Shown here in pieces: positions 36,691-50,800 of a DNA stretch of 64,000 bases. The position numbers and the translations under genes were made by a program. The number at the start of each line of letters is the position of its first letter. Position 1 is the stretch's first letter. The notes below the pieces were generated by a model. It worked only from the letters and a program-made list of their open reading frames with translations, made no database searches and was not told the origin of the DNA. The stretch comes from Amblyomma americanum (Eukaryota > Arthropoda > Arachnida > Ixodida > Ixodidae): NCBI RefSeq assembly GCF_052857255.1, contig NW_027526675.1, positions 1-64,000 of the forward strand, in the 5' to 3' direction.

Positions 36691-38880
36691 CCCGTTGTTT
36701 TGAGCCGGAATACAAGTTTTCGCGCAGTTCTGAGAGAAAAAGTTTGCACCTTTTTCTCGTCTACTCTTCGACGACTTGTAAAATTGATGCCCGTGAATTT
36801 TGTTAGTTTCAGTCTAAAACGATGTATCCCGTTATTCTGAGCCGGAATACAAGTTTTCGCGCAGTTCTGAGAGAAAAAGTTTACACCTTTCACTCGTCTA
36901 TTCTTCGACGACTTGTAAAATCGATGCTCGTGAATCTTGCTAGTTTCGATCTAAAACGATGTATCCCGTTGTTTTGAGCCGGAATTAAAGTTTTACCGCA
37001 GTTATGAGAGAAAAAGGTTACAGTTTTCTCTCGTCTACTCTTCGAGGACTTCAAAAACCGATGCTCGTGAATCTTGCTAGTTTCGATCTAAAACGATGTA
37101 TCTCGTTGTTTTGAAACGGAATACAAGTTTTCTCGCTGTTCTGAGAGAAAAAGTTTACAGCTTTCTCTCGTCTACTCTTCGACGACTTGTAAAATCGATG
37201 CTCGTGAATATTGCTAGTTTTGATCTAAAACGATGTATCCCGTTGATTTGAGCCGGAATACAAGTTTTCGCGCAGTTCTGAGAGAAAAAGTTTACACCTT
37301 TCTCTCCTCTACTCTTCGACGACTTGTAAAATCGATGCTCGTGATTCTTGCTAGTTTCGATCTAAAACGATGTATCCCTTTGTTTTGAGCCGGAATACAA
37401 GTTTTCGCGCAGTTCTGAAAGAAAAAGTTTGCACCATTCTCTCGTCTACTCTTCGACGACTTTTAAAATTGATGCTCGTGAATCTTGCTAGTTTCGATCT
37501 AAAACGATGTATCCCGTTGTTTTGAGCCGGAATACAAGTTTTCGCGCAGTTCTGAGAGAAATAGTTCACACCTTTCTCTCGTCTACTCTTCGACGACTTG
37601 TAAAATCGATGCTCGTGAATTTTGCTAGTTTCGATCTAAAACGATGTATCCCGTTTTTTTGAGCCGGAATACAAGTTTTCGCGCAGTTCTGAGAGAAAAA
37701 GTTTACACCTTTCTCTCCTCTACTCTTCGACGACTTGTAAAATCGATGCTCGTGAATTTTGCTAGTTTCGATCTAAAACGATGTATCCCGTTTTTTTGAG
37801 CCGGAATACAAGTTTTCGCGCAGTTCTGAGAGAAAAAGTTTGCACCTTTTTCTCGTCTACTCTTCGACGACTTGTAAAATTGATGCCCGTGAATTTTGTT
37901 AGTTTCAGTCTAAAACGATGTATCCCGTTGTTCTGAGCCGGAATACAAGTTTTCGCGCAGTTCTGAGAGAAAAAGTTTACACCTTTCACTCGTCTACTCT
38001 TCGACGACTTGTAAAATCGATGCTCGTGAATCTTGCTAGTTTCGATCTAAAACGATGTATCCCGTTGTTTTGAGCCGGAATTAAAGTTTTACCGCAGTTA
38101 TGAGAGAAAAAGGTTACAGTTTTCTCTCGTCTACTCTTCGAGGACTTCAAAAACCGATGCTCGTGAATCTTGCTAGTTTCGATCTAAAACGATGTATCTC
38201 GTTGTTTTGAAACGGAATACAAGTTTTCTCGCTGTTCTGAGAGAAAAAGTTTACAGCTTTCTCTCGTCTACTCTTCGACGACTTGTAAAATCGATGCTCG
38301 TGAATATTGCTAGTTTTGATCTAAAACGATGTATCCCGTTGATTTGAGCCGGAATACAAGTTTTCGCGCAGTTCTGAGAGAAAAAGTTTACACCTTTCTC
38401 TCCTCTACTCTTCGACGACTTGTAAAATCGATGCTCGTGATTCTTGCTAGTTTCGATCTAAAACGATGTATCCCTTTGTTTTGAGCCGGAATACAAGTTT
38501 TCGCGCAGTTCTGAAAGAAAAAGTTTGCACCATTCTCTCGTCTACTCTTCGACGACTTTTAAAATTGATGCTCGTGAATCTTGCTAGTTTCGATCTAAAA
38601 CGATGTATCCCGTTGTTTTGAGCCGGAATACAAGTTTTCGCGCAGTTCTGAGAGAAATAGTTCACACCTTTCTCTCGTCTACTCTTCGACGACTTGTAAA
38701 ATCGATGCTCGTGAATTTTGCTAGTTTCGATCTAAAACGATGTATCCCGTTTTTTTGAGCCGGAATACAAGTTTTCGTGCTGTAATGAGAGAAAAAATGT
38801 ACATCTTTCTCTCGTCTACTCTTCGACGATTTGTAAAGTGGATGCCGTGAATCTTGCTAGTTTCGATCTTAAACGATGTA
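36691..38880 (+). repeat. HOR block 10: 8-monomer tandem duplication
   Basis: The stretch from about 36.69 kb repeats from about 37.79 kb at 1,096 bp, exactly 8 x 137. Minus-strand frames at 37,351-37,569 and 38,447-38,665 have identical translations, and the unusual variants TTTTCTCGCTGTTC (37,130 and 38,226) and GTTCACACC are shared. The exact multiple with no net indel suggests a very recent event. One visible difference is CCCGTTATTCTG near 36,830 against CCCGTTGTTCTG near 37,926. Confidence 0.85.
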
Positions 38881-41800
38881 TCCCGTTGTTTTGAGCCGGA
38901 ATACAAGTTTTCGCGCCGTTCTGAGAGAAAAAGTTTACACCCTTCTCTCCTCTACTCTTCGACGACTTGTAAAATTGATGCTCGTGATTCTTGCTAGTTT
39001 CGATCTAAAACGATGTATCCCGTTGTTTTGAGCCGGAATACAGGTTTTCGCGCAGTTCTGAGAGAAAAAATTTACACCTTTTTTTCGTCTGCTTTCGACG
39101 ACTTGTAAAATTGATGCCCGTGAATCTTGCTTGTTTCGATCTAAAACGATGTATCCCGTTGTTTTGAGCCGGAATACAAGTTTTCGCGCAGTTTCGAGAG
39201 AAAAAGTTTGCACCTGTTTCTCGTGTACTTTTCGACGACTTGTAAAATCGATGCTCGTGAATCTTGCTAGTTTCGATCTAAAACGATGTATCCCGTTTTT
39301 TTGAGCCAGAATACAAGTTTTCGCGCTGTTCTGAGAGAAAAAGTTTACACCTTTCTCTCCTCTACTCTTTGACGACTTGTAAAATCTATGCTCGTGAATC
39401 TTGCTAGTTTCGATCTAAAACGATGTATCTCGTTGTTTTGAACCGGAATACAAGTTTTCGCGCTGTTCTGAGAGAAAAAGTTTACACCTTTCTCTCGTCT
39501 ACTCTTAGACGACTTGTAAAATCGATGCTCGTGAATTTTGCTAGTTTCGATCTAAAACGATGTATCCCGTTGTTTTGAGCCGGAACACAAGTTTTCGCGC
39601 AGTTCTGAGAGAAAAAATTGACACCTTTCTCTCGTCTACTCTTCGACGGTTTGTAAAATCGATGCTCGTGAATCTTGCAAGTTTCGATCTAAAACGATGT
39701 ATCTCGTTGTTTTGAGCCGGAATACAAGTTTTCGCGCAGTTCTGAGAGAAAACGTTTGCACCATTTTCTCGTCTACTCTTCAACGACTTGTAAAATCGAT
39801 GCTCGTGAATCTTGCTAGTTTCAATCTAAAACGATGTATCCCGTTGTTTTGAGCCGGAATACAAGTTTTCGCGCAGTTCTGAGAGAAATAGTTTACACCT
39901 TTCTCTCGTCTACTCTTCGACGACTTGTAAAATTGATGCTCGTGAATTTTGCTTGTTTCGATCTAAAACGATGTATCCCGTTGTTTTGAGCCGAAATACA
40001 ACTTTCCGCGCAGTTCTGAGAGAAAAAGTTTGCACCTTTTTCTCGTGTACTTTTCGACGACTTGTAAAATCGATGCTGGTGAATCTTGCTAGTTTCGATC
40101 TAAAACGTTGTATCCCGTTTTTTTGAGCCGGAATACAAGTTTTCGCGCTGTAATGAGAGAAAAAGTTTACACCTTTCTCTCCTCTACTCATCGACGACTT
40201 GTAAAATCTATGCTCGTGAATCTTGCTAGTTTCGATCTAAAACGATGTATCTCGTTGTTTTGAGCCGGAATACAAGTTTTCGCGCAGTTCTGAGAGAAAA
40301 AATTTACACCTTTTTTTCGTCTACTCTTCGACGACTTGTAAAATCTATGGTCGTGAATCTTGCTAGTTTCGATCTAAAACGATGTATCTCGTTGTTTTGA
40401 GCCGGAATACATGTTTTCGCGCAGTTTCGAGAGAAAAAGTTTACACCTTTCTCTACTCTACTCTTCGACGACTTGTAAAATCGATGCTCGTAATTCTTGC
40501 TAGTTTCGATCTAAACCATGTATCCCTTTGTTTTGAGCCGGAATACAAGTTTTCGCGCAGTTTTGAGAAAAAAAATTTACACCTTTTTTTCGTCTACTCT
40601 TCGACGATTTGTAAAATGGATGCTCGTGAATCTTGCTAGTTTCGATCTAAAACGATGTATCTCGTTGTTTTGAGCCGAAATACAACTTTTCGCGCAGTTC
40701 TGAGAGAAAAAGTTTGCACCTTTTTCTCGTGTACTTTCGACGACTTGTAAAATCGATGCTCGTGAATCTTGCTAGTTTTGATCTAAAACGATGTATCCCG
40801 TTTTTTTGAGCCGGAATACAAGTTTTCGCGCTGTTCTGAGAGAAAAAGTTTACACCTTTCTCTCCTCTACTCTTTGACGACTTGTAAAATCTATGCTCGT
40901 GAATCTTGCTAGTTTCGATCTAAAACGATGTATCTCGTTGTTTTGAGCCGGAATACAAGTTTTCGCGCTGTTCTGAGAGAAAAAGTTTACACCTTTCTCT
41001 CGTCTACTCTTAGACGACTTGTAAAATAGATGCTCGTGAATCTTGCTAGTTTTGATCTAAAACGATGTATCCCGTTTTTTTGAGCCGGAATACAAGTTTT
41101 CGCGCTGTTCTGAGAGAAAAAGTTTACACCTTTCTCTCCTCTACTCTTCGACGACTTGTAAAATCGATGCTCGTGAATTTCTCTAGTTTCATCTAAAACG
41201 ATGTATCTCGTTGTTTTGAGCCGGAATACAAGTTTTCGCGCAGTTCTGAGAGAAAAAGTTTACACCTTTCTCTCCTCTACTCTTCGACGACTTGTAAAAT
41301 CGATGCTCGTGAATTTTGCTAGTTTCGATCTAAAACGATGTATCCCGTTTTTTTGAGCCGGAACACAAGTTTTCGCGCAGTTCTGAGAGAAAAAATTTAC
41401 ACCTTTCTCTCGTCTACTCTTCGACGATTTTTAAAATCGATGCTCGTGAATCTTGCTAGTTTCGATCTAAAACGATGTATCCTGTTGTTTTGAGCCGGAA
41501 TACAAGTTTTCGCGCCGTTCTGAGAGAAAAAGTTTACACCCTTCTCTCCTCTACTCTTCGACGACTTGAAAAATCGATGCTCGTGAATCTTGCTAGTTTC
41601 GATCTAAAACGATGTATCCCGTTGTTTTGAGCCGGAATACAAGTTTTCGCGCAGTTCTGAGAGAAAAAGTTTGCACCTTTTTCTCGTCTACTCTTCGACG
41701 ACTTGTAAAATTGATGCCCGTGAATTTTGTTAGTTTCAGTCTAAAACGATGTATCCCGTTGTTCTGAGCCGGAATACAAGTTTTCGCGCAGTTCTGAGAG

Positions 41801-44800
41801 AAAAAGTTTACACCTTTCACTCGTCTACTCTTCGACGACTTGTAAAATCGATGCTCGTGAATCTTGCTAGTTTCGATCTAAAACGATGTATCCCGTTGTC
41901 TTGAGCCGGAATTAAAGTTTTACCGCAGTTATGAGAGAAAAAGTTTACAGTTTTCTCTCGTCTACTCTTCGAGGACTTCAAAAACCGATGCTCGTGAATC
42001 TTGCTAGTTTCGATCTAAAACGATGTATCTCGTTGTTTTGAAACGGAATACAAGTTTTCGCGCTGTTCTGAGAGAAAAAGTTTACAGCTTTCTCTCGTCT
42101 ACTCTTCGACGACTTGTAAAATCGATGCTCGTGAATATTGCTAGTTTTGATCTAAAACGATGTATCCCGTTGATTTGAGCCGGAATACAAGTTTTCGCGC
42201 AGTTCTGAGAGAAAAAGTTTACACCTTTCTCTCCTCTACTCTTCGACGACTTGTAAAATGGATGCTCGTGATTCTTGCTAGTTTCGATCTAAAACGATGT
42301 ATCCCTTTGTTTTGAGCCGGAATACAAGTTTTCGCGCAGTTCTGAAAGAAAAAGTTTGCACCATTCTCTCGTCTACTCTTCGACGACTTTTAAAATTGAT
42401 GCTCGTGAATCTTGCTAGTTTCGATCTAAAACGATGTATCCCGTTGTTTTGAGCCGGAATACAAGTTTTCGCGCAGTTCTGAGAGAAATAGTTCACACCT
42501 TTCTCTCGTCTACTCTTCGACGACTTGTAAAATCGATGCTCGTGAATTTTGCTAGTTTCGATCTAAAACGATGTATCCCGTTTTTTTGAGCCGGAATACA
42601 AGTTTTCGTGCTGTAATGAGAGAAAAAATGTACATCTTTCTCTCGTCTACTCTTCGACGATTTGTAAAGTGGATGCCGTGAATCTTGCTAGTTTCGATCT
42701 TAAACGATGTATCCCGTTGTTTTGAGCCGGAATACAAGTTTTCGCGCCGTTCTGAGAGAAAAAGTTTACACCCTTCTCTCCTCTACTCTTCGACGACTTG
42801 TAAAATTGATGCTCGTGATTCTTGCTAGTTTCGATCTAAAACGATGTATCCCGTTGTTTTGAGCCGGAATACAGGTTTTCGCGCAGTTCTGAGAGAAAAA
42901 GTTTACACCTTTCTCTCCTCTACTCTTCGACGACTTGTAAAATCGATGCTCGTGATTCTTGCTAGTTTCGATCTAAAACGATGTATCCCTTTGTTTTGAG
43001 CCGGAATACAAGTTTTCGCGCAGTTCTGAAAGAAAAAGTTTGCACCATTCTCTCGTCTACTCTTCGACAATCGTAAAATCGATGCTCGTGAATCTTGCTA
43101 GTTTCGATCAAAAACGATGTATCCCGTTGTTTTGAGCCGGAATACAAGTTTTCGCTTAGTTCTGAGAGAAATAGTTTACACCTTTCTCTCGCCTACTCTT
43201 CGACGACTTGTAAAGTCGATGCTCGCGAATCTTGCTAGTTTCGATCTAAAACGATGTATCCCGTTTTTTTGAGCCGGAATACAAGTTTTCGTGCTGTAAT
43301 GAGAGAAAACGTTTACACCTTTCTCTCCTCTACTCATCGACGACTTGTAAAATCTATGCTCGTGAATCTTGCTAGTTTCGATCTAAAACGATGTATCTCG
43401 TTGTTTTGAGCCGGAATACAAGTTTTCGCGCAGTTCTGAGAGGAAAAATTTACACCTTTCTCTCCTCTACTCTTCGACGACTTGTAAAATCGATGCTCGT
43501 GAATTTTGCTAGTTTCGATCTAAAACGATGTATCCCGTTGTTTTGAGCCGGAACACAAGTTATCGCGCAGTTCTGAGAGAAAAAGTTTGCACCTGTTTCT
43601 CGTGTACTCTTCGACGACTTGTAAAATCGATGCTCGTGAATCTTGCTAGTTTCGATCTAAAACGATGTATCCCGTTTTTTTGAGCCAGAATACAAGTTTT
43701 CGCGCTGTTCTGAGAGAAAAAGTTTACACCTTTCTCTCCTCTACTCTTTGACGACTTGTAAAATCTATGCTCGTGAATCTTGCTAGTTTCGATCTAAAAC
43801 GATGTATCTCGTTGTTTTGAACCGGAATACAAGTTTTCGCGCTGTTCTGAGAGAAAAAGTTTACACCTTTCTCTCGTCTACTCTTAGACGACTTTTAAAA
43901 TCGATGCTCGTGAATTTTGCTAGTTTCGATCTAAAACGATGTATCCCGTTGTTTTGAGCCGGAACACAAGTTTTCGCGCAGTTCTGAGAGAAAAAATTGA
44001 CACCTTTCTCTCGTCTACTCTTCGACGGTTTGTAAAATCGATGCTCGTGAATCTTGCAAGTTTCGATCTAAAACGATGTATCTCGTTGTTTTGAGCCGGA
44101 ATACAAGTTTTCGCGCAGTTCTGAGAGAAAACGTTTGCACCATTTTCTCGTCTACTCTTCAACGACTTGTAAAATCGATGCTCGTGAATCTTGCTAGTTT
44201 CAATCTAAAACGATGTATCCCGTTGTTTTGAGCCGGAATACAAGTTTTCGCGCAGTTCTGAGAGAAATAGTTTACACCTTTCTCTCGTCTACTCTTCGAC
44301 GACTTGTAAAATTGATGCTCGTGAATTTTGCTTGTTTCGATCTAAAACGATGTATCCCGTTGTTTTGAGCCGAAATACAACTTTCCGCGCAGTTCTGAGA
44401 GAAAAAGTTTGCACCTTTTTCTCGTGTACTTTTCGACGACTTGTAAAATCGATGCTCGTGAATCTTGCTAGTTTCGATCTAAAACGTTGTATCCCGTTTT
44501 TTTGAGCCGGAATACAAGTTTTCGCGCTGTAATGAGAGAAAAAGTTTACACCTTTCTCTCCTCTACTCATCGACGACTTGTAAAATCTATGCTCGTGAAT
44601 CTTGCTAGTTTCGATCTAAAACGATGTATCTCGTTGTTTTGAGCCGGAATACAAGTTTTCGCGCAGTTCTGAGAGAAAAAATTTACACCTTTTTTTCGTC
44701 TACTCTTCGACGACTTGTAAAATCGATGCCCGTGAATCTTGCTTGTTTCGATCTAAAACGATGTATCCCGTTGTTTTGAGCCGGAATACATGTTTTCGCG
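38881..44800 (+). repeat. HOR block 11: 28- and 32-monomer offsets
   Basis: Rare monomers near 38,785 (AAAATGTACATC) recur near 42,616, an offset of 3,831 bp (28 monomers). From the CACCTGTTTCTCGTG monomer (39,211 and 43,590) onward the offset becomes 4,379 bp (32 monomers) and holds to CTTAGACGAC at about 41,010 and 45,388. The four additional monomers in the second copy fall around 42.9-43.5 kb, where the sequence is also unusually divergent. Between 41.15 and 42.3 kb the block uses the types of 34.5-37.3 kb. Confidence 0.78.
43060..43240 (+). repeat. Locally divergent monomer patch
   Basis: Several private changes fall close together: CTTCGACAATCGTAAAATC near 43,061-43,079, GATCAAAAACG near 43,107, TTCGCTTAGTTC near 43,151, CGCCTACTC near 43,190, and TAAAGTCGATGCTCGCGAA near 43,211-43,229. 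Neighbouring monomers differ from their partners by far fewer changes. The patch coincides with the extra monomers that distinguish the 28-mer from the 32-mer offset. Confidence 0.65.
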
Positions 44801-47800
44801 CAGTTTCGAGAGAAAAAGTTTACACCTTTCTCTACTCTACTCTTCGACGACTTGTAAAATCGATGCTCGTAATTCTTGCTAGTTTCGATCTAAACCATGT
44901 ATCCCTTTGTTTTGAGCCGGAATACAAGTTTTCGCGCAGTTTTGAGAAAAAAAATTTACACCTTTTTTTCGTCTACTCTTCGACGATTTGTAAAATGGAT
45001 GCTCGTGAATCTTGCTAGTTTCGATCTAAAACGATGTATCTCGTTGTTTTGAGCCGAAATACAACTTTTCGCGCAGTTCTGAGAGAAAAAGTTTGCACCT
45101 TTTTCTCGTGTACTTTCGACGACTTGTAAAATCGATGCTCGTGAATCTTGCTAGTTTTGATCTAAAACGATGTATCCCGTTTTTTTGAGCCGGAATACAA
45201 GTTTTCGCGCTGTTCTGAGAGAAAAAGTTTACACCTTTCTCTCCTCTACTCTTTGACGACTTGTAAAATCTATGCTCGTGAATCTTGCTAGTTTCGATCT
45301 AAAACGATGTATCTCGTTGTTTTGAGCCGGAATACAAGTTTTCGCGCTGTTCTGAGAGAAAAAGTTTACACCTTTCTCTCGTCTACTCTTAGACGACTTG
45401 TAAAATAGATGCTCGTGAATCTTGCTAGTTTTGATCTAAAACGATGTATCCCGTTTTTTTGAGCCGGAATACAAGTTTTCGCCCTGTTCTGAGAGAAAAA
45501 GTTTACACCTTTCTCTCCTCTACTCTTTGACGACTTGTAAAATCTATGCTCGTGAATCTTGCTAGTTTCGATCTAAGACGATGTATCTCGTTGTTTTGAG
45601 CCGGAATACAAGTTTTCGCGCAGTTCTGAGAGAAAACGTTTGCACCATTTTCTCGTCTACTCTTCAACGACTTGTAAAATCGATGCTCGTGAATCTTGCT
45701 AGTTTCAATCTAAAACGATGTATCCCGTTGTTTTGAGCCGGAATACAAGTTTTCGCGCAGTTCTGAGAGAAATAGTTTATACCTTTCTCTCGTCTACTCT
45801 TCGACGACTTGTAAAATCGATGCTCGTGAATTTTGCTTGTTTCGATCTAAAACGATGTATCCCGTTGTTTTGAGCCGAAATACAACTTTCCGCGCAGTTC
45901 TGAGAGAAAAAGTTTGCACCTTTTTCTCGTGTACTTTTCGACGACTTGTAAAATCGATGCTCGTGAATCTTGCTAGTTTCGATCTAAAACGTTGTATCCC
46001 GTTTTTTTGAGCCGGAATACAAGTTTTCGCGCTGTAATGAGAGAAAAAGTTTACACCTTTCTCTCCTCTACTCATCGACGACTTGTAAAATCTATGCTCG
46101 TGAATCTTGCTAGTTTCGATCTAAAACGATGTATCTCGTTGTTTTGAGCCGGAATACAAGTTTTCGCGCATTTCTGAGAGAAAAAATTACACCTTTCTCT
46201 CCTCTACTCTTCGACGACTTGTAAAATCGATGCTCGTGAATTTTGCTAGTTTCGATCTAAAACGATGTATCCCTTTGTTTTGAGCCGGAATACAAGTTTT
46301 CGCGCAGTTCTGAGAGAAAAAATTTACACCTTTTTTTCGTCTACTCTTCGACGACTTGTAAAATCGATGCCCGTGAATCTTGCTTGTTTCGATCTAAAAC
46401 GATGTATCCCGTTGTTTTGAGCCGGAATACAAGTTTTCGCGCAGTTTCGAGAGAAAAAGTTTACACCTTTCTCTCCTCTACTCTTCGACGACTTGTAAAA
46501 TCGATGTTCGTAATTCTTGCTAGTTTCGATCTAAACCATGTATCGCTTTGTTTTCAGCCGGAATACAAGTTTTCGCGCAGTTTTGAGAAAAAAATTTACA
46601 CCTTTTTTTCGTCTACTCTTCGACGATTTGTAAAATGGATGCTCGTGAATCTTGCTAGTTTCGATCTAAAACGATGTATCTCGTTGTTTTGAGCCGAAAT
46701 ACAACTTTTCGCGCAGTTCTGAGAGAAAAAGTTTGCACCTTTTTCTCGTGTACTCTTCGACGACTTGTAAAATCGATGCTCGTGAATCTTGCTTGTTTCG
46801 ATCTAAAACGATGTATCCCGTTGTTTTGAGCCGGAATACAAGTTTTCGCGCAGTTTCGAGAGAAAAAGTTTACACCTTTCTCTCCTCTACTCTTCGACGA
46901 CTTGTAAAATCGATGCTCGTAATTCTTGCGTTTCGATCTAAACCATGTATCCCTTTGTTTTGAGCCGGAATACAAGTTTTCGCGCAGTTTTGAGAAAAAA
47001 AATTTACACCTTTTTTTCGTCTACTCTTCGACGATTTGTAAAATGGATGCTCGTGAATCTTGCTAGTTTCGATCTAAAACGATGTATCTCGTTGTTTTGA
47101 GCCGAAATACAACTTTTCGCGCAGTTCTGAGAGAAAAAGTTTACACATTTCTCTCCTCTACTCTTCGACGACTTGTAAAATCGATGCTCGTGAATTTCTC
47201 TAGTTTCGTCTAAAACGATGTATCTCGTTGTTTTGAGCCGGAATACAAGTTTTCGCGCAGTTCTGAGAGAAAAAGTTTACACCTTTCTCTCCTCTACTCT
47301 TCGACGACTTGTAAAATCGATGCTCGTGAATTTTGCTAGTTTCGATCTATAACGATGTATCCCGTTGTTTTGAGCCGGAACAGAAGTTTTCGCGCAGTTC
47401 TGAGAGAAAAAATTTACACCCTTCTCTCCTCTACTCTTCGACGACTTGAAAAATCGATGCTCGTGAATCTTGCTAGTTTCGATCTAAAACGATGTATCCC
47501 GTTGTTTTGAGCCGGAATACAAGTTTTCGCGCAGTTCTGAGAGAAAAAGTTTACACCTTTCTCTCCTCTACTCTTCGACGACTTGTAAAATCGATGCTCG
47601 TGATTCTTGCTAGTGTCGATCTAAAACGATGTATCCCGTTGTTTTGAGCCGGAATACAAGTTTTCGCGCAGTTCTGAGAGAAAAAGTTTGCACCTTTTTC
47701 TCGTCTACTCTTCGACGACTTCTAAAATTGATGCCCGTGAATTTTGTTAGTTTCGGTCTAAAACGATGTATCCCGTTGTTCTGAGCCGGAATACAAGTTT

Positions 47801-50800
47801 TCGCGCAGTTCTGAGAGAAAAAGTTTACACCTTTCACTCGTCTACTCTTCGACGACTTGTAAAATGGATGCTCGTGAATCTTGCTAGTTTCGATCTAAAA
47901 CGATGTATCCCGTTGTTTTGAGCCGGAATTAAAGTTTTCGCGCAGTTCTGAGAGAAAACGTTTACACCATTCTCTCGTCTACTCTTCGACGGCTTGTAAA
48001 ATCGATGCTCGTGAATTCTGCTAGTTTCGATCTAAAACGATGTATCCCGTTGTTTTGAGCCGGAATACAAGTTTTCGCGCATTTCTGAGAGAAAAAGTTT
48101 GCACCTTTCTCTCGTCTACTCTTCGACGACTTGTAAAATCGATGCTCGTGAATCTTGCTAGTTTCGATCTAAAATGATGTATACCGTTGTTTTGAGCCGG
48201 AATACAAGTTTTACCGCAGTTATGAGAGAAAAAGTTTACACCTTTTTCTCGTCTACTCTTCGAGGACTTCAAAAACCGATGCTCGTGAATCTTGCTAGTT
48301 TCGATCTAAAACGATGTATCTCGTTGTTTTGAAACGGAATACAAGTTTTCGCGCTGTTCTGAGAGAAAAAGTTTACAGCTTTGTCTCGTCTACTCTTCGA
48401 CGACTTGTAAAATCGATGCTCGTGAATATTGCTAGTTTCGATCTTAAACGATCTATCCCGTTGTTTTGAGCCGGAACACAAGTTTTCGCGCAGTTCTGAG
48501 AGAAAAAATTTACACCTTTCTCTCGCCTACTCTTCGACGATTTGTAAAATCGATGCTCGTGAATCTTGCTAGTTTTGATCTAAAACGATGTATCCCGTTG
48601 TTTTGAGCCGGAATACAAGTTTTCGCGCAGTTTCGAGAGAAAAAGTTTACACCTTTCTCTCCTCTACTCTTCGACGACTTGTAAAATCGATGCTCGTAAT
48701 TCTTGCTAGTTTCGATCTAAACCATGTATCCCTTTGTTTTGAGCCGGAATACAAGTTTTCGCGCAGTTTTGAGAAAAAAAATTTACACCTTTTTTTCGTC
48801 TACTCTTCGAGATTTGTAAAATGGATGCTCGTGAATCTTGCTTGTTTCGATCTAAAACGATGTATCTCGTTGTTTTGAGCCGAAATACAACTTTTTGCGC
48901 AGTTCTGAGAGAAAAAGTTTGCACCTTTTTCTCGTGTACTCTTCGACGACTTGTAAAATCGATGCTCGTGAATCTTGCTAGTTTTGATCTAAAACGATGT
49001 ATCCCGTTTTTTTGAGCCGGAATACAAGTTTTCGCGCTGTTCTGAGAGAAAACGTTTACACCTTTCTCTCCTCTACTCTTCGACGACTTGTAAAATCGAT
49101 GCTCGTAATTCTTGCTAGTTTCGATCTAAACCATGTATCCCTTTGTTTTGAGCCGGAATACAAGTTTTCGCGCAGTTTTGAGAAAAAAAATTTACACCTT
49201 TTTTTCGTCTACTCTTCGACGATTTGTAAAATGGATGCTCGTGAATCTTGCTAGTTTCGATCTAAAACGATGTATCCCGTTGTTTTGAGCCGGAATACAA
49301 GTTTTCGCGCAGTTCTGAGAGAAAAAGTTTACACCTTTCTCTCCTCTACTCTTCGACGACTTGTAAAATCGATGCTCGTGATTCTTGCTAGTGTCGATCT
49401 AAAACGATGTATCCCGTTGTTTTGAGCCGGAATACAAGTTTTCGCGCAGTTCTGAGAGAAAAAGTTTGCACCTTTTTCTCGTCTACTCTTCGACGACTTG
49501 TAAAATTGATGCCCGTGAATTTTGTTAGTTTCGGTCTAAAACGATGTATCTCGTTGTTTTGAAACGGAATACAAGTTTTCGCGCTGTTCTGAGAGAAAAA
49601 GTTTACAGCTTTCTCTCGTCTACTCTTCGACGACTTGTAAAATCGATGCTCGTGAATATGGCTAGTTTCGATCTTAAACGATCTATCCCGTTGTTTTGAG
49701 CCGGAACACAAGTTTTCGCGCAGTTCTGAGAGAAAAAATTTACACCTTTCTCTCGTCTACTCTTCGACGATTTGTAAAATCGATGCTCGTGAATCTTGCT
49801 AGTTTTGATCTAAAACGATGTATCCCGTTGTTTTGAGCCGGAATACAAGTTTTCGCGCAGTTTCGAGAGAAAAAGTTTACACCTTTCTCTCCTCTACTCT
49901 TCGACGACTTGTAAAATCGATGCTCGTAATTCTTGCTAGTTTCGATCTAAACCATGTATCCCTTTGTTTTGAGCCGGAATACAAGTTTTCGCGCAGTTTT
50001 GAGAAAAAAAATTTACACCTTTTTTTCGTCTACTCTTCGACGATTTGTAAAATGGATGCTCGTGAATCTTGCTAGTTTCGATCTAAAACGATGTATCTCG
50101 TTGTTTTGAGCCGAAATACAACTTTTCGCGCAGTTCTGAGAGAAAAAGTTTACACATTTCTCTCCTCTACTCTTCGACGACTTGTAAAATCGGTGCTCGT
50201 GAATTTCTCTAGTTTCGTCTAAAACGATGTATCTCGTTGTTTTGAGCCGGAATACAAGTTTTCGCGCAGTTCTGAGAGAAAAAGTTTACACCTTTCTCTC
50301 CTCTACTCTTCGACGACTTGTAAAATCGATGCTCGTGAATTTTGCTAGTTTCGATCTAAAACGATGTATCCCGTTGTTTTGAGCCGGAACAGAAGTTTTC
50401 GCGCAGTTCTGAGAGAAAAAATTTACACCCTTCTCTCCTCTACTCTTCGACGACTTGAAAAATCGATGCTCGTGAATCTTGCTAGTTTCGATCTAAAACG
50501 ATGTATCCCGTTGTTTTGAGCCGGAATACAAGTTTTCGCGCAGTTCTGAGAGAAAAAGTTTACACCTTTCTCTCCTCTACTCTTCGACGACTTGTAAAAT
50601 CGATGCTCGTGATTCTTGCTAGTGTCGATCTAAAACGATGTATCCCGTTGTTTTGAGCCGGAATACAAGTTTTCGCGCAGTTCTGAGAGAAAAAGTTTGC
50701 ACCTTTTTCTCGTTACTCTTCGACGACTTGTAAAATTGATGCCCGTGAATTTTGTTAGTTTCGGTCTAAAACGATGTATCTCGTTGTTTTGAAACGGAAT

